Shown here: positions 1-10,408 of the stretch, piece after piece
How the letters are laid out: every line of letters starts with the position of its first letter
How positions within the stretch are numbered: position 1 is the first letter of the stretch
NCBI GenBank assembly: GCA_018340375.1
Contig: JAFFJZ010000009.1
Coordinates: 18,926,501-18,990,500 of the forward strand
Origin: Gonatopus flavifemur
Lineage: Eukaryota > Arthropoda > Insecta > Hymenoptera > Dryinidae
Direction of reading: 5' to 3'
Length of the DNA: 64,000 bases
Notes under the pieces: model-generated
The model's input: the letters and a program-made list of their open reading frames with translations, nothing else
What the model was told of the DNA's origin: nothing
Databases searched by the model: none
Position numbers and translations under genes: made by a program

Positions 1-607
1 TTTCCACATGAATACATTCACGAAATTTTACAGATTTTTTGAGTATACCTTCTGAGGAAAATGTTGTACAACGTTTCTGGTATGTCTCAGAGACTGTTGA
101 AGTGCTACCATTATACCCCTTCGACTGAAATCTTCCAAAATCACATGAAACGTCACAGGAATATTTTATGTTTCAAAAAAGTTTCAGGGATGCTGTTTGG
201 GAACATTACATTCGTAACATTGTGATGGTAGGACATTGACATCGTCATAAGCTTGGCCGACAACATTGCTATCTTGGATGTGAGGGACATGGGAGTACCA
301 ATGGTTCTTCATACCGATTCCTCATAAATCTTACACCAATGATTTCGCTGGTAACCATGTAATCACTTGTCGATGTAAGAACCATATCGATTGATGAAAC
401 AGCATCCTCCTATCTTTGTCTAACAAACACGATGGAACTGTATATTATACCACGAGAAAAAAAATTGTGCTCCTGTTGGTATCTGGAAATTTGAAATCTC
501 ATGATATTTCAACTATTCCGAGTGATATAAGAATCGTTCCAGAACTGATTCATTGAGTTCATACTCCCTACTTTTGCGCTGAGAAAAATCATCTTGTTGA
601 AATATAG
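1..607. other. No recognisable gene
   Basis: AT-rich sequence upstream of the large inverted repeat. I see no coding region with recognisable motifs, no tandem repeat and no terminal repeat here. Confidence 0.5.
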
Positions 608-964
608 TTACCCCATCAAGTCCGGGGAATGCAGGATTTCAACTGTAATTTTGAACGTTGCAAATGATATATAAATCATTGGAAACTCATGGCAAAAATA
701 CCTTACCTACTAATTTCGAGGTCGCTCTTTCGGTTGCTGAGGTCAGAATTACCTTCAGGTGGCGCTGGAATACCGATATGGCCGATTTAAAATGAAAAGT
801 CGACAAAAAATTGGAGGATATTTGACTTTGTGATTTTTTCACGAGTTGGAAATGCACTCAAAATTATTCAAAACATCAACCAAGGGTGCACAAAATATCT
901 CAACCTTACGATAGAATTTTTTCCCAGACTTGAAGGAGACCTAACCTCTCTAAATTTACCATAT

Positions 965-1743
965 TTGTCACGAAAAGATAAGAAAAAAAATAGATTGAGG
1001 AAATAACATGTTCGATGAATCGTGCGTTTCCTGATTACAAGAATCGAAAGAGAAAGGCAGAACATATAACTTTGATAACCCTCAATATTAGATAAAAAAA
1101 AGAGAGGAAAAAACTGAATAACACAATCTCGCATCAGGCTGTACAGCAGACGCCTAACAAGAGAGAAAGAGGGTTCACATGAGTGCCTCAAAGGCCTCGT
1201 ATATAAAGCAAGATTGCAAATCTTACATAGCGCAACTAAGTTTTCCGAAAATATGAATATATGAGGAACTAAAGCGGTGTACATAAAACCAGTTCTATTG
1301 TCTACAAATAGCACACTTCCACACACTCATGCATACACTCGTGAGTATCGTCGAACGATCGTCCGTTACGACCGCACAAGAAATCTCAATTAAGTAGCGA
1401 AGATATACAAATTCTACGTTTCCGTATTAGCGGACGCGCAGATTGCACCAGAGGGTGAGAAAAACGAACGAATTGATCAGTCGGATCGACTTATGGGAAA
1501 CCGCGGAAGGAACACTTCAAAGAATCGTAATAGCGTAGGACTTCTTGGTGTCGTAACGAGCGTACCGAAGCGACTGACTTACATCACAAATACTCCTAAT
1601 TTCACAGCTCCAAACGTATCTCTTGAAATCAGGTGACCAGAGAGGACATTGAACCCGGATGTGCGAGCGAGTAAAGCGTTCAAACCTCTCTCTCTACGCC
1701 TTCTCTCTTGCAAATTTCAAATATAGCGGAATCATCCGCAACA
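965..1743 (+). mobile_element. 779-bp insertion, candidate solo LTR
   Basis: The right arm of the inverted repeat runs straight across this point, whereas the left arm is interrupted by 779 bp flanked by a direct CATAT duplication (960-964 and 1744-1748). The insert begins TTGTCACG and ends GCAACA, close to the TG...CA ends of an LTR, and contains a TATA-like GTATATAAAG near 1199. No coding region is present. A solo LTR left by recombination of a gypsy- or BEL-type element is the best reading; a TIR-less MITE remains possible. The strand is a guess from the TATA-like motif. Confidence 0.45.
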
Positions 1744-1849
1744 CATATATTCACCAAAATAACTCGCAATTCTGAGAATCTAGAGAAAATTGACAGAACA
1801 TATAATTTTATTCGTCGTGATCTCTTCAAGAGGAGTACCCGGAGGTTTT

Positions 1850-2230
1850 TGAGGTCGCTGACTACGAATCAAACATCAGATTTTCAAAATTCAAAATGAA
1901 GGATCCAAGATGGCGGACGAAAAGTCAGGAAAGGCCTCGAAAATGGATGAAAATCGGTATGCCCAGGTTTTTGAGGTTTCTGATTACGGATCCATTATCA
2001 GATTTTCAAAATTCAAGATGGCGAACCTAAGATGGTGGATGAAAAGTCCAAAAAAGCCTCGGAGATGGATTGAAATCGATCCACCGAGGTTATTGAGGTC
2101 GCTGATTACGAATTCAGCATTAGATTTCCAGAATTCAAGATGGCGGACCCAAGATGGTGGACGAAAATTCGAGAAAACTCTCGAAGATGGATGAGAATCG
2201 GTATACTGAGGTTTTTGAGGTCACTAACAA
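1850..2230 (+). repeat. 122-bp tandem repeat, left array
   Basis: The landmark TGG[CT]GGA[CT]G recurs at 1911, 2033 and 2155, spaced exactly 122 bp. Each unit contains two copies of an AAGATGG(C/T)GGA-type block plus GAGGTCGCTGATTACGAAT-like sequence. It is the reverse complement of the right array at 7800-8650. Confidence 0.9.
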
Positions 2231-2309
2231 TGAATCCTTTTCCTAATGAAACCTTTTTCCTAACCTGGAATATTATGTAACAAAAACAAACGAACAAATT
2301 AATAAATAC

Positions 2310-3317
2310 ATGATGGCGCTCTCTCGAGTAAAATATTCCGGAGGTAAACTAGTCTCCCGTTCGGATCTCCGGGTGGAGGCTGCTCGAGGAAGCTTCATCA
2401 GCAAGGAACGAAAACCGAAGAATAGGATAGGGAAAAGAAACAACATTCTTCGAGTCGGAGCGTGGAATGTTAGATCACTGAGGCAAGCGGGAAAATTAGA
2501 AAATTTGAAATTAGAAATGAATAGGTTGAATATAGACGTAATGGGGATTAGCGAAATGAGATGACCACAAGAGGGCGATTTCTGGAGTGGGGATTATAGA
2601 ATAATTCATACAGGATCAAAGAACGGTCAAGCAGGTGTAGGAATTGTGATGCATAAAAGAGTAGGAAATAGAATAGAAAATTATTTGCAACATAATGAAC
2701 GTGTGATGATGGTGAGAATCAGAACAAAACCGGTAGACACAGTCATAGTCCAAGTATACATGCCCACATCTGCATATTCGGAGGAAGATATTGAAAAAAC
2801 GTACGAAGAAATAGAAGGAGTGATAGAATATGTGAAGGGAGAAGAGAATTTGATAGTGATGGGGGATTGGAATGCGGTAGTAGGACAAGGAAAAGAGGAC
2901 AACATTATAGGAGATTTCGCGGTAGGGAGGAGGAACGATAGAGGACAACGTTTAGTCGAATTTTGTGAAAATCATAAGATGGTTATCACAAACACTTTAT
3001 TCGAAAATCATCCAAGAAGAATCTACACTTGGAAAATGCCAGGAGATACAGCAAGATACCAAATTGATTACATATTAGTGAAACAAAGATTTAGAAACCA
3101 AGTGAAAAACTGTAAAACTTATCCAGGTGCAGATATAGATAGTGATCATAATATGTTGATGATGAAATGTTCTCTGAAATTCGAATCTCTGAAGAAGAAA
3201 AGGAAAATGCAGAAAAGATGGAATTTGAAGAACCTCAAGCAAAAACAAACGCATGAGGCATTCGAGAAAATGTTGGATGAAAAATTGGGAGATCAAAAGA
3301 GAAAGACTTGCGAATAG
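2310..3317 (+). pseudogene. LINE endonuclease domain (APE type), stop-interrupted
   Basis: N-terminal half of the LINE polyprotein. It would nick target DNA to prime reverse transcription. The start of the endonuclease fold is visible as the motif GAWNVRSLRQAGKLENLK around residues 50-67, then GISEMR. A TGA at 2562-2564 replaces what is normally a tryptophan codon at this point in the family. The same frame continues from 2565 with GDWNAVVGQG, the RQIDYILV-like segment and DSDHNMLMMK, the C-terminal catalytic DH pair. The frame then ends at 3317 because of a one-base frameshift; the reverse-transcriptase frame starts at 3308. The chosen start is the ATGATGGCG that is also conserved in the copy at 34181. 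The endonuclease could only be made by readthrough, so this copy is probably inactive. Confidence 0.8.
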
Positions 3318-5293
3318 AGAGGAGATCCACAAAGATGAAGGCGAATATAAGAGAAGGTGCGGATAAGATTTTGAAGAATGATGGAGTAGAAGCTAAAAAC
3401 CCATGGATAACGGGAGAAATTTTAGAATTGATAAATGAAAGAAGAAAATACAAGAATAATGATAGCCAAGAAGGCCAGCAACGATACAAATCATTGAGAA
3501 ATAAAATAATAAGAGAATCAAGGGAAGCAAAAGAACAGTGGTTAGAAGAGAAATGTCAGGAAATAGAAATGAGATTGCATTTAGGAAAAATAGATGAAGC
3601 ATATAGGATTATTAAAAGATTTTTCGGACAAATGAAATCTAGAAGCCATAAGATTAGAAACTCTCTAGGACGACAATTGATAAAAACGGAAGAGAAAATA
3701 GAACAGTGGATCAATCATTTGGAAGACTTGTATAGAGGAAACGATGATATAGCACTATTAGAGAAGGAGGAGGATGTAGATGAGGAAGAATTGGGAGATT
3801 CGATATTGAGATCAGAATTCGACAAGGCTTTGAAAGAATTGAAAAATAATGAAGCGCCAGGCATAGATGGCATAAGTGCGGACCTTATAAAAGCCTCCAG
3901 TGAAGGAACTCGCGACGCACTGTTCGAATTGATTAGAGATATGTACGAAAAAGGAGAAGTACCGGAAGATTTCCAAAAGAATAAAATTGTCGCTATCCCG
4001 AAAAAACGAGGGGCAGACAAATGCGAGAACTACAGAACGATCAGTCTAACTTCACATGCTTCGAAAATACTGACCAAAATTATATACAGGAGGATGGAAA
4101 ATAAAATAGAGAGTAGATTGGCAGAGGATCAGTTTGGTTTTAGAAAAAATAGGGGAACGCGAGAAGCAATCTTAGCACTCAGGGCAGTAATAGAGAAAAG
4201 GATAGCGCTGAAGAAATCTGTGTACATAGGTTTTGTAGATATACAAAAGGCTTTCGATAATGTGGACTGGGAGAAGATGTTTGCGATCCTGAAGAAGGTG
4301 GGAATAAATTATAAAGATAGAAGAATAATATACGAATTATATAGGAATCAAAGTGCAATAATAGACATAGAGGGTCAGGAAGGGGAAGCACAAATAAGAA
4401 GAGGGGTGAGACAAGGATGCTCATTATCGCCACTGATGTTCAATTCATATATAGAAGAAGCAATGAACGAAGTGAAGGAGGAAATTCAATCGAAATTACA
4501 GATTCAGGGAGAAAATATAAATATGTTGAGATTCGCGGATGACATAGCTATATTGGCCACGAGTAGTACTGAGTTAGAAAATATTCTCAACACCATGAGA
4601 ACAATATTATTGGAAAACTATTGTATGAATATAAATAAAGACAAAACAAAATTCATGATGTGTACAGCAGCGAAAACAGCTAGAAGAACGAGAATCAAAA
4701 TAGATACCGAGACAATTGAACAGGTGAAAGAATTCAAATATCTAGGAAGCATAATTACAGAGAACGGCAAAAGCGAAAGAGATATAAGAGCAAGAATAGC
4801 ACAAGGGAAACAGGCTTTTTATCAAAAGAGACAGTTATCATGCTCAAAAAATATAAGCTTGGAAGTAAGGAAGAAATTCTTGAAAAGTTACGTCTGGAGC
4901 ACAGCATTATATGGTTGCGAAACTTGGACAATGGGGAAAACTGATCAACGAAGACTTGAAGCTTTTGAAATGTGGTGTTATAGGAGGATGCTCAGAATAA
5001 AATGGATAGACAAAGTCAAAAATGAAGAAGTACTCGAGCAGATAAATGAAGAAAGAAATCTTTTGAAACACATCGTGAAAAGGAGAAGCAATCTTATAGG
5101 ACACACATTACGGCATGAGAGTTTATTGAAAACAATATTGGAAGGGAAAATGAATGGTAAAACTGGTAAAGGTAGACCTAGAGCAAGTTATATGAAGCAA
5201 ATCGTACAAGACAAGGGATGTAGTAGATATGTAGAAATTGAGCGTTTGGCGGATAATAGACAGGGGTGGAGGGTTTCATCAAACCAGTCGTAA
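3308..5293 (+). CDS. LINE reverse transcriptase (RTE-like)
   Basis: A 661-codon open frame covering the linker, the reverse transcriptase and the C-terminal tail of the LINE. Visible motifs are NNEAPGIDGISADL (about residue 180), QFGFRKNRGTREAI, FVDIQKAFDNVDW (about 309), GVRQGCSLSPLMF (about 365) and the catalytic RFADDIAIL (about 407). These are followed by KYLGSIITENG, ALYGCETWT, RRLEAFEMWCYRRML and the GKGRPR basic tail. It copies the element's RNA into DNA at the nicked target in the nucleus. It is fully open for nearly 2 kb, so the element is not very old, but it is out of frame with the upstream endonuclease. The product would normally be one polyprotein with 2310-3317. Confidence 0.87.
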   Translation: MRIERRSTKMKANIREGADKILKNDGVEAKNPWITGEILELINERRKYKNNDSQEGQQRYKSLRNKIIRESREAKEQWLEEKCQEIEMRLHLGKIDEAYRIIKRFFGQMKSRSHKIRNSLGRQLIKTEEKIEQWINHLEDLYRGNDDIALLEKEEDVDEEELGDSILRSEFDKALKELKNNEAPGIDGISADLIKASSEGTRDALFELIRDMYEKGEVPEDFQKNKIVAIPKKRGADKCENYRTISLTSHASKILTKIIYRRMENKIESRLAEDQFGFRKNRGTREAILALRAVIEKRIALKKSVYIGFVDIQKAFDNVDWEKMFAILKKVGINYKDRRIIYELYRNQSAIIDIEGQEGEAQIRRGVRQGCSLSPLMFNSYIEEAMNEVKEEIQSKLQIQGENINMLRFADDIAILATSSTELENILNTMRTILLENYCMNINKDKTKFMMCTAAKTARRTRIKIDTETIEQVKEFKYLGSIITENGKSERDIRARIAQGKQAFYQKRQLSCSKNISLEVRKKFLKSYVWSTALYGCETWTMGKTDQRRLEAFEMWCYRRMLRIKWIDKVKNEEVLEQINEERNLLKHIVKRRSNLIGHTLRHESLLKTILEGKMNGKTGKGRPRASYMKQIVQDKGCSRYVEIERLADNRQGWRVSSNQS

Positions 5294-5788
5294 GACTGAT
5301 TACTTCATGATGATGAACAATGAATCCAGCATCAGATTCTCAAAATTCGGAATGGTGGAGTCAACATGGCATTCCCAAATCCATGACATCACTCAGAATC
5401 ATGCAATAATGTTTATACCAGAAGTTTCCGCGAGAAAATTGGTTGTTTCCGTCCGTTAATTATCCCATGTGCACGTTTCCCAAGTCAAACTACGTAGCAA
5501 GTTTATATCCTTGTATGTTCCCCAATAACTCAGTTCTTCATGCGATAAATTTCGTCTTTATTCTCTTCGATTCACTTGATAATAATGTAAAATTCAATTA
5601 CCCCAATAATAACTGATATTCACTTCTCATATTCTCATCACGTGTCCCCAGTATAATTACACTTTAGAATACTAATATTTTCTCAATCATTGAACTCGAA
5701 ATTCAGGCATACTATGGTTTATCCTATACAACTATATTGATTGTTTCTCTTCGATATTCGAATATTTTTCCTCACCTGCCGAGGGTAA

Positions 5789-7540
5789 TTGATTTTCAGC
5801 CCGCTTTTTTTCCTCCTGGCACTCATTATCACTTGGAATATGGCACCAAAACGCAAAAGAAAGTCAACAAATCGTGCAGATTATGAGGTTGACACATCGG
5901 ATGATGATTATGATCAAATATTACTCCTACCGAATTCAAATGATTCTGGAGACCCTGATGAAGAATCCGATATCGATTACGATGGCAATGCCAATGAAAT
6001 GGATGAAATTCTATCCGAGTGTTCATACAAAAAAGTATCTAGGTCATATGATGATAACCAAACGAAGTTGGAGAAAGATCATGATTATGTTTGGGTTGAT
6101 GGTGAGAAGGAGTATAACCATGAACTAATGAATGAATGTTTCCTCAGTGGAAGTCACAGAAGATCTATACGTGAATCTTCACATGCTCAACTATTTGAAC
6201 ACTTTTTTTCAATCGAAATGAAAAATTATATAGTGGAAGCCACCAAAGAGGATGGATATACTCCAAGTCTGAATGATTTGGACACTTATTCAGGAATTTT
6301 GATCTTATCAAGCTTCAATAAACGTGAATCTCAAAGAGATTATTGGTCCCTGGATCTTCTTTTAAGATGCGAAATTGTTCGATCTGCCATGTCACGTGAT
6401 ACTTTTCTTGAAATCAAATCGAACATAAAGTATTCAAAAACTAGCGATGAGAAAGAAGATGATAAAGCTTGGCGAGTCCGGGTATTGTTGGACAAGTTCT
6501 GTAAGGATATTCAAAAATTTGGGTTTTTTGAATTTGCGTTATCGGTGGACGGAATGATGGCTCAATCTCATGCCAGAACCAACTTGAAGCAGTTCATCCG
6601 CGGATAACCGACACGATTCGGTATCTAATTTTGGGGACTTTGTTCAGCAAACGGATGTTTGTTTGATCTCGATCTGTACTGTGGAGAGGGATCACGAGTT
6701 GATAAACTAAACAAATGCGCCCTCGGTACAAAAGTGATCATACATGTATTGGATAAATTTCTCAAGGATACACCCTCCCCTACCATATCGGAATATCATT
6801 TGTATCATGACAATTATTTCACTCGCGTTGATCTCATGTCACACCTGAAAAAATGGGCACTGAAATCCACAGGAACTATTCCAGACAACAGAGTATCGGC
6901 TAAAAACATGATTGATAAAAAAGCTCCCAGAGGCACATTTGTTTCAAAACATGATCAAAAGAGTGGAATCCATTATGTCAGTGTGATGAATTCTAAGCAG
7001 GTCTCTATAGCTTCATCAGCTACAGGAGTGACTCCAATGTTACCCTCGGAACGATATAGTGCAAAAGATCATTCAAGGATATCTCTCCCATTTCTTCACG
7101 CTTTTCATGTTTACAATCGATTCATGGGTGGAGTAGATCTCCACGACAGTCACTGCAACAACGTGCAGACATGTATACGTAGTAAAAAGTGGAAATATGT
7201 AGTTTTCACACGTTCAATCCAAGCCGCTATCACAGATGCACTTGTGATTCATAATTTATCAAATCCTGAATCAAAAAAGATTGCTACAGGAGATGTTGCT
7301 ATGAGTGTTGCTAGAAATTATTTGGATATTGGACAGAAGAGGTATAACAAAAAACATAACTTTCGTCGCGAAACAAGTCAAAAAAGTCCACGAAGGAATG
7401 TATTATTCGCACATACATATGCTGCTGCACTTGTGATTTGTATTATTGTAGAAATTGTTAAGACAGATTTCATGCGAAACTTCGAGGGAAAAAAGTGGAA
7501 GAATAGGAGCTCTCTATCGATAATTCAGGCTCAAGGATAA
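5789..7540 (+). pseudogene. piggyBac-family transposase, two in-frame stops
   Basis: A DDE_Tnp_1_7 (piggyBac) transposase, which would cut and paste DNA at TTAA sites. The likely start is the ATG at 5840 (MAPKRKRKS), a basic then acidic N-terminus. The catalytic aspartates are recognisable: LSVDGMM (GAC at 6548), YHDNYFTR (6809) and MGGVDLHD (7136). LKQFIRG before the first break and RSKKWKYV after the third aspartate are also typical. Stops at 6605-6607 (TAA) and 6626-6628 (TAA) interrupt the frame within the conserved IRGxPxRFG segment. Downstream the frame continues unbroken. The C-terminal cysteine-rich finger is not recognisable after about 7380, probably owing to a further frameshift. 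The usual D-E-S-M after the first aspartate reads D-G-M-M. It is central in the inverted-repeat element and is inactive. Confidence 0.88.
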
Positions 7541-7744
7541 GCTTGTTCAGTCATGTATAAAGTCATGAGTGAAAAAGAGGAAACATCAAAAAGATCATAA
7601 AAATATATTTGAGAATTGGAGAAAAAATAAAAAATGAGAACAATACAGGAAAAGTGAGAAATACAAAAAAAAAAAGAAGAAAAGAAGAGACTCTTACCGT
7701 TCACCTCCACGTGATTCGAGTTGGGGAATGTTGAATATGAAACA

Positions 7745-9086
7745 AAGGACGGAAATAATCAATTTTCTTCCGTGAAACCCTGTATAAACATTATTGCATG
7801 ATTTTGAGTCATATCATGGAATTCGGTATGCCACATTGGATCCGCCATTTGGAATCATTGGAATCCAACTCCAAACACGTTGTCAGCGACCCCAAAAATC
7901 TCCTCATATACGCATTTTCTCGTGATTTAGAAGCGTTTCATGAATTCCAGTATGCCATATTGAATCCGCCATCCTGGATTTCGGAAATATGATGCTGAAT
8001 TCGTTTCCAGTGACCTCAAGAACCCCAGTATACCGATTTTCATCCATCTTCGAGAGTTTTCTCGAATTTTCGTCCGCCATCTTGGGTCCGCCATCTTCAA
8101 TTTCGGAAATCTGATACTGGATTCGTAATCATAGATCTCAAGAACCTCAGCATATCGATTCTCATCCATTTCCAAGGCTCTTTTCAACTTTTCGTCCGCC
8201 ATCTTGGATCCACCATTTCGAATTTTGAGAATCTGATGCTGGATTCGTTGTCAGTGACCTCAAAAACCTCAGTATACCGATTTTCATCCATCTTCAAGAG
8301 TTTTCTCGAATTTTCGTCCACCATCTTGGGTCCGCCATCTTGAATCCTGGGAATCCAATGCCGAATTCGTAATCAGCGACCTCAATAACCTCGGTGGATC
8401 GATTTCAATCCATCTCCGAGGCTTTTTTGGACTTTTCATCCACCATCTTAGGTCCGCCATCTTGAATTTTGAAAATCTGATAATGGATCCGTAATCAGGA
8501 ACCTCAAAAACCTGGGCATACCGATTTTCATCCATTTTCGAGGCCTTTCCTGACTTTTCGTCCGCCATCTTGGATCCTTCATTTTGAATTTTGAAAATCT
8601 GATGTTTGATTCGTAGTCAGCGACCTCAAAAACCTCCGGGTACTCCCCTTGAAGAGAACACGACGAATAAAATTATATGTTCTGTCAATTTTCTCTAGAT
8701 TCTCAGAATTGCGAGTTATTTTGGTGAATATATGGTAAATTGAGGGAGGCTAGGTCTCCTTCAAGTCTGGGAAACAATCCTATCGTAAAGTTGAGATATT
8801 TTGTGCACCTTTGGTTGATGTTTTGGATAATTTTGATTGCATTTTCAACCCGTGAAAAAGTTACAAAATCAAATATCCTGCAATTTTCCGTCGACTTTTT
8901 ATTTTAAATCTGCCATATCGGTATTCCAGCGCCATTTGAAGGTAATTTTGACCTCAGCAACCGAAACAGCGCCCTCAAGAATAGTAGGTAGGGTATTTTT
9001 GCCATGAGTTTTCAATGATTGATATATCATTTGCAACGTCCAAAATTACAGTTGAAATCCTGCATTCCCCGGATTGAATGAGTTAA
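7745..9086 (-). repeat. Right arm of the giant inverted repeat
   Basis: Reverse-complement copy of the left arm, without the LINE and without the 779-bp insertion, so it serves as an empty-site reference. It carries five exact 122-bp units plus two more diverged ones. Confidence 0.85.
7800..8690 (-). repeat. 122-bp tandem repeat, right array
   Basis: The landmark C[GA]TCC[GA]CCATCTT occurs at 8071, 8193, 8315, 8437 and 8559, each 122 bp apart. Diverged equivalents occur at 7949 (122 bp) and about 7827. Each unit has two CCGCCATCTT-type blocks. The fragments of open reading frame through this array are repeat artefacts. Confidence 0.92.
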
Positions 9087-9293
9087 CAAAAGCATGTCGT
9101 TATCCCGATGAAATTTTTGTTGTTTCAACCGAATTTGTGCTGTGTCAATAAAATTCTCCAGTTGGAATAATAGCATCTATTTGTTGGAATAACAAAAGAA
9201 TGCTATCATCTCAACAAGAGGATTTTGTTGACACAACACAAATGTGGTCCGAACAACGGAAACTTTCTTGGGATAATAACATTATTCTGTTGA
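9084..9293. repeat. Palindromic MITE-like hairpin
   Basis: About 100 bp on each side of position 9187 form imperfect inverted arms: AACAAAAGCATG...GTTGTTTC against the reverse complement of GGAAAC...CATTATTCTGTTG. There is no coding capacity. It directly abuts the TTAA at the edge of the giant inverted repeat. Confidence 0.6.
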
Positions 9294-9349
9294 TCACATT
9301 CCAACACAATGATTTTTTCGATTATAACTCTCATAAATCATGGAGAGGA

Positions 9350-9501
9350 GATGAGAATTCTTGTTAGTCAATCATTTTTCTCTTCCCCCGTCACAACAAA
9401 AATAGAGTTAATCAGATTCAACAGGAGATGGGAATTCTTGTTAGTTAATCATTTCCCTCTTCCCCAGACACAACAAAAATAGAATTATTCAGATCCAACT
9501 T
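9350..9501 (+). repeat. 77-bp direct tandem duplication
   Basis: Two copies beginning GATGAGAATTC and GATGGGAATTC, offset by 77 bp, each containing CTTGTTAGT and CACAACAAAAATAGA. Divergence is about 10-15 percent by eye. Confidence 0.8.
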
Positions 9502-9642
9502 CCAACGATTTCCCCATCATTCGACCGACAATAGGTTGGAATGGGATCAAATCAATACATTTTTTCTCTTGGAAACAATATCTGAAGAAATATTGTTCGA
9601 TGAATTTCTTTTTTATTTTGCAGTGTCTTTTTTATGTGCATA

Positions 9643-9758
9643 ACACATGGGCTGAAAAGTCCCGGCCTAACAAGGGAAACACGGTCTTTTTTGTTCAAAA
9701 TTAGCCTTCTTCATGAACGTAATCTCTATCAAGAACACCGCAATCATTCCAGCGCCGC
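9643..9758 (-). pseudogene. mariner 3' end and transposase C-terminal codons
   Basis: Read on the minus strand, this piece encodes the last residues of a mariner transposase (RRWNDCGVLDRDYVHEEG, then TAA), followed by the 3' terminal repeat. The reading frame joins in phase with the fragment ending at 16481 when the hAT element and one copy of AGCGCCGC are taken out. Confidence 0.8.
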
Positions 9759-9902
9759 CAGTGCCGGATTTGTCCATGGTGGGGCCCCTAGGCGGAATTT
9801 CGTGGGGGGTCAATGGAAGGCGACCGATTTCCAAACATTGGGGTTCTTTGTAATAAGAATCTTCAAGTCGTGTATACACGTATATATAAATAAATATATA
9901 TA

Positions 9903-10273
9903 ATGGGTGTCCTATTTTAATCTGCTACTCAGAATATCTCGAAAACGAATAGATTCAGAAGAAAATGTCTCGGGAAAAAAATGTAAGAATCTGAGGGAGA
10001 CATCCGATGGTGAACTTGGCTTTGACCTCAGATCCCACTTCCAAGGTCATTCTGAGGTCAACTCATGTTTTTCAAATGGAATCCTCTATTTTTTACGACC
10101 GGTTTAGATTCTACGCTCAAAACCAAGGAACTTTTGTCTCAAACGTTTTTCCGAAATCCCCATAGATGGCGCTCTAATTGATGAGAAAATGAGAATTCTC
10201 AAACCCTCGGATTGTATTCTGTCTAACATGATGCTGCACTCTTGAGTATTTCTCATCTCCCGGAAATTGCCGT
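9903..10273 (+). repeat. Left terminal inverted repeat of the DD41D element
   Basis: Matches 12528-12905 in reverse complement over roughly 370 bp, including TCGAAAACGAATAGATTCAG and CCATAGATGGCGCTCTAATT. Confidence 0.85.
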
Positions 10274-10408
10274 CGGTTGTGTTTCGTTTTGGTTTTGATC
10301 TTGGAAATTGTTATTCTTTTGATTCACGTGTGAATACCTTAGAAATTTAGCATTCCCAAACTGCTCAGTTCTCTGTTATCATTTGGAGGAAACACATTTC
10401 TAAATATC

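Larger units (their letters stand above)
608..2237 (+). repeat. Left arm of the giant inverted repeat
   Basis: Positions 608-964 and 1744-2237 read as the reverse complement of about 8215-9086. The homology resumes after the LINE at 5316 and runs to about 5459, matching 7745-7830 in reverse. The arm contains the 122-bp tandem units (1850-2230). Confidence 0.85.
2238..5315 (+). mobile_element. RTE-like LINE retrotransposon, nearly full length
   Basis: A non-LTR retrotransposon of 3,078 bp encoding an apurinic-type endonuclease followed by a reverse transcriptase, ending in a short TGATGATG tail. It is bounded by a perfect 12-bp target duplication, AACAATGAATCC (2226-2237 and 5316-5327). The uninterrupted right arm of the surrounding inverted repeat confirms the empty site. 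The domain order and the TGA-rich tail fit the RTE clade, which is an assignment from motifs only. Coding capacity is damaged by one in-frame stop and one frameshift. Related copies lie at 31175-34243 and 51546-52440. Confidence 0.88.
608..9086. mobile_element. Giant inverted-repeat element carrying piggyBac transposase
   Basis: The two ends are long inverted copies of each other. The left arm is 608-2237 continued at 5316-5459; the right arm is about 7745-9086. Both outer ends share an interior beginning TCCGGGGAATGCAGG and are preceded by TTAC (608-611) on the left and TTAA (9083-9086) on the right, close to the TTAA target of piggyBac elements. The unique centre (5460-7744) encodes a broken piggyBac transposase. 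The left arm was later interrupted by an RTE-like LINE and by a 779-bp insertion that the right arm lacks. I infer one old piggyBac-type element with unusually long, tandem-repeat-filled terminal repeats. The alternative is a piggyBac copy that inserted into a pre-existing palindromic repeat. Confidence 0.6.

Noticed and set aside
868..1326. 152-codon minus-strand frame
   Set aside because: No recognisable domain, and it crosses the junction at 965 between the palindrome arm and the 779-bp insertion, so it cannot be one gene.
1910..2194. 94-codon frame, mirrored at 8284-8568
   Set aside because: It is the 122-bp tandem repeat read in frame; the same protein in both arms reflects repeat identity, not selection.
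5456..5459. TTAA at the inner edge of the left arm as a piggyBac target
   Set aside because: No partner TTAA or inverted 13-bp end is found near 7745, so this cannot be established as the transposon boundary.
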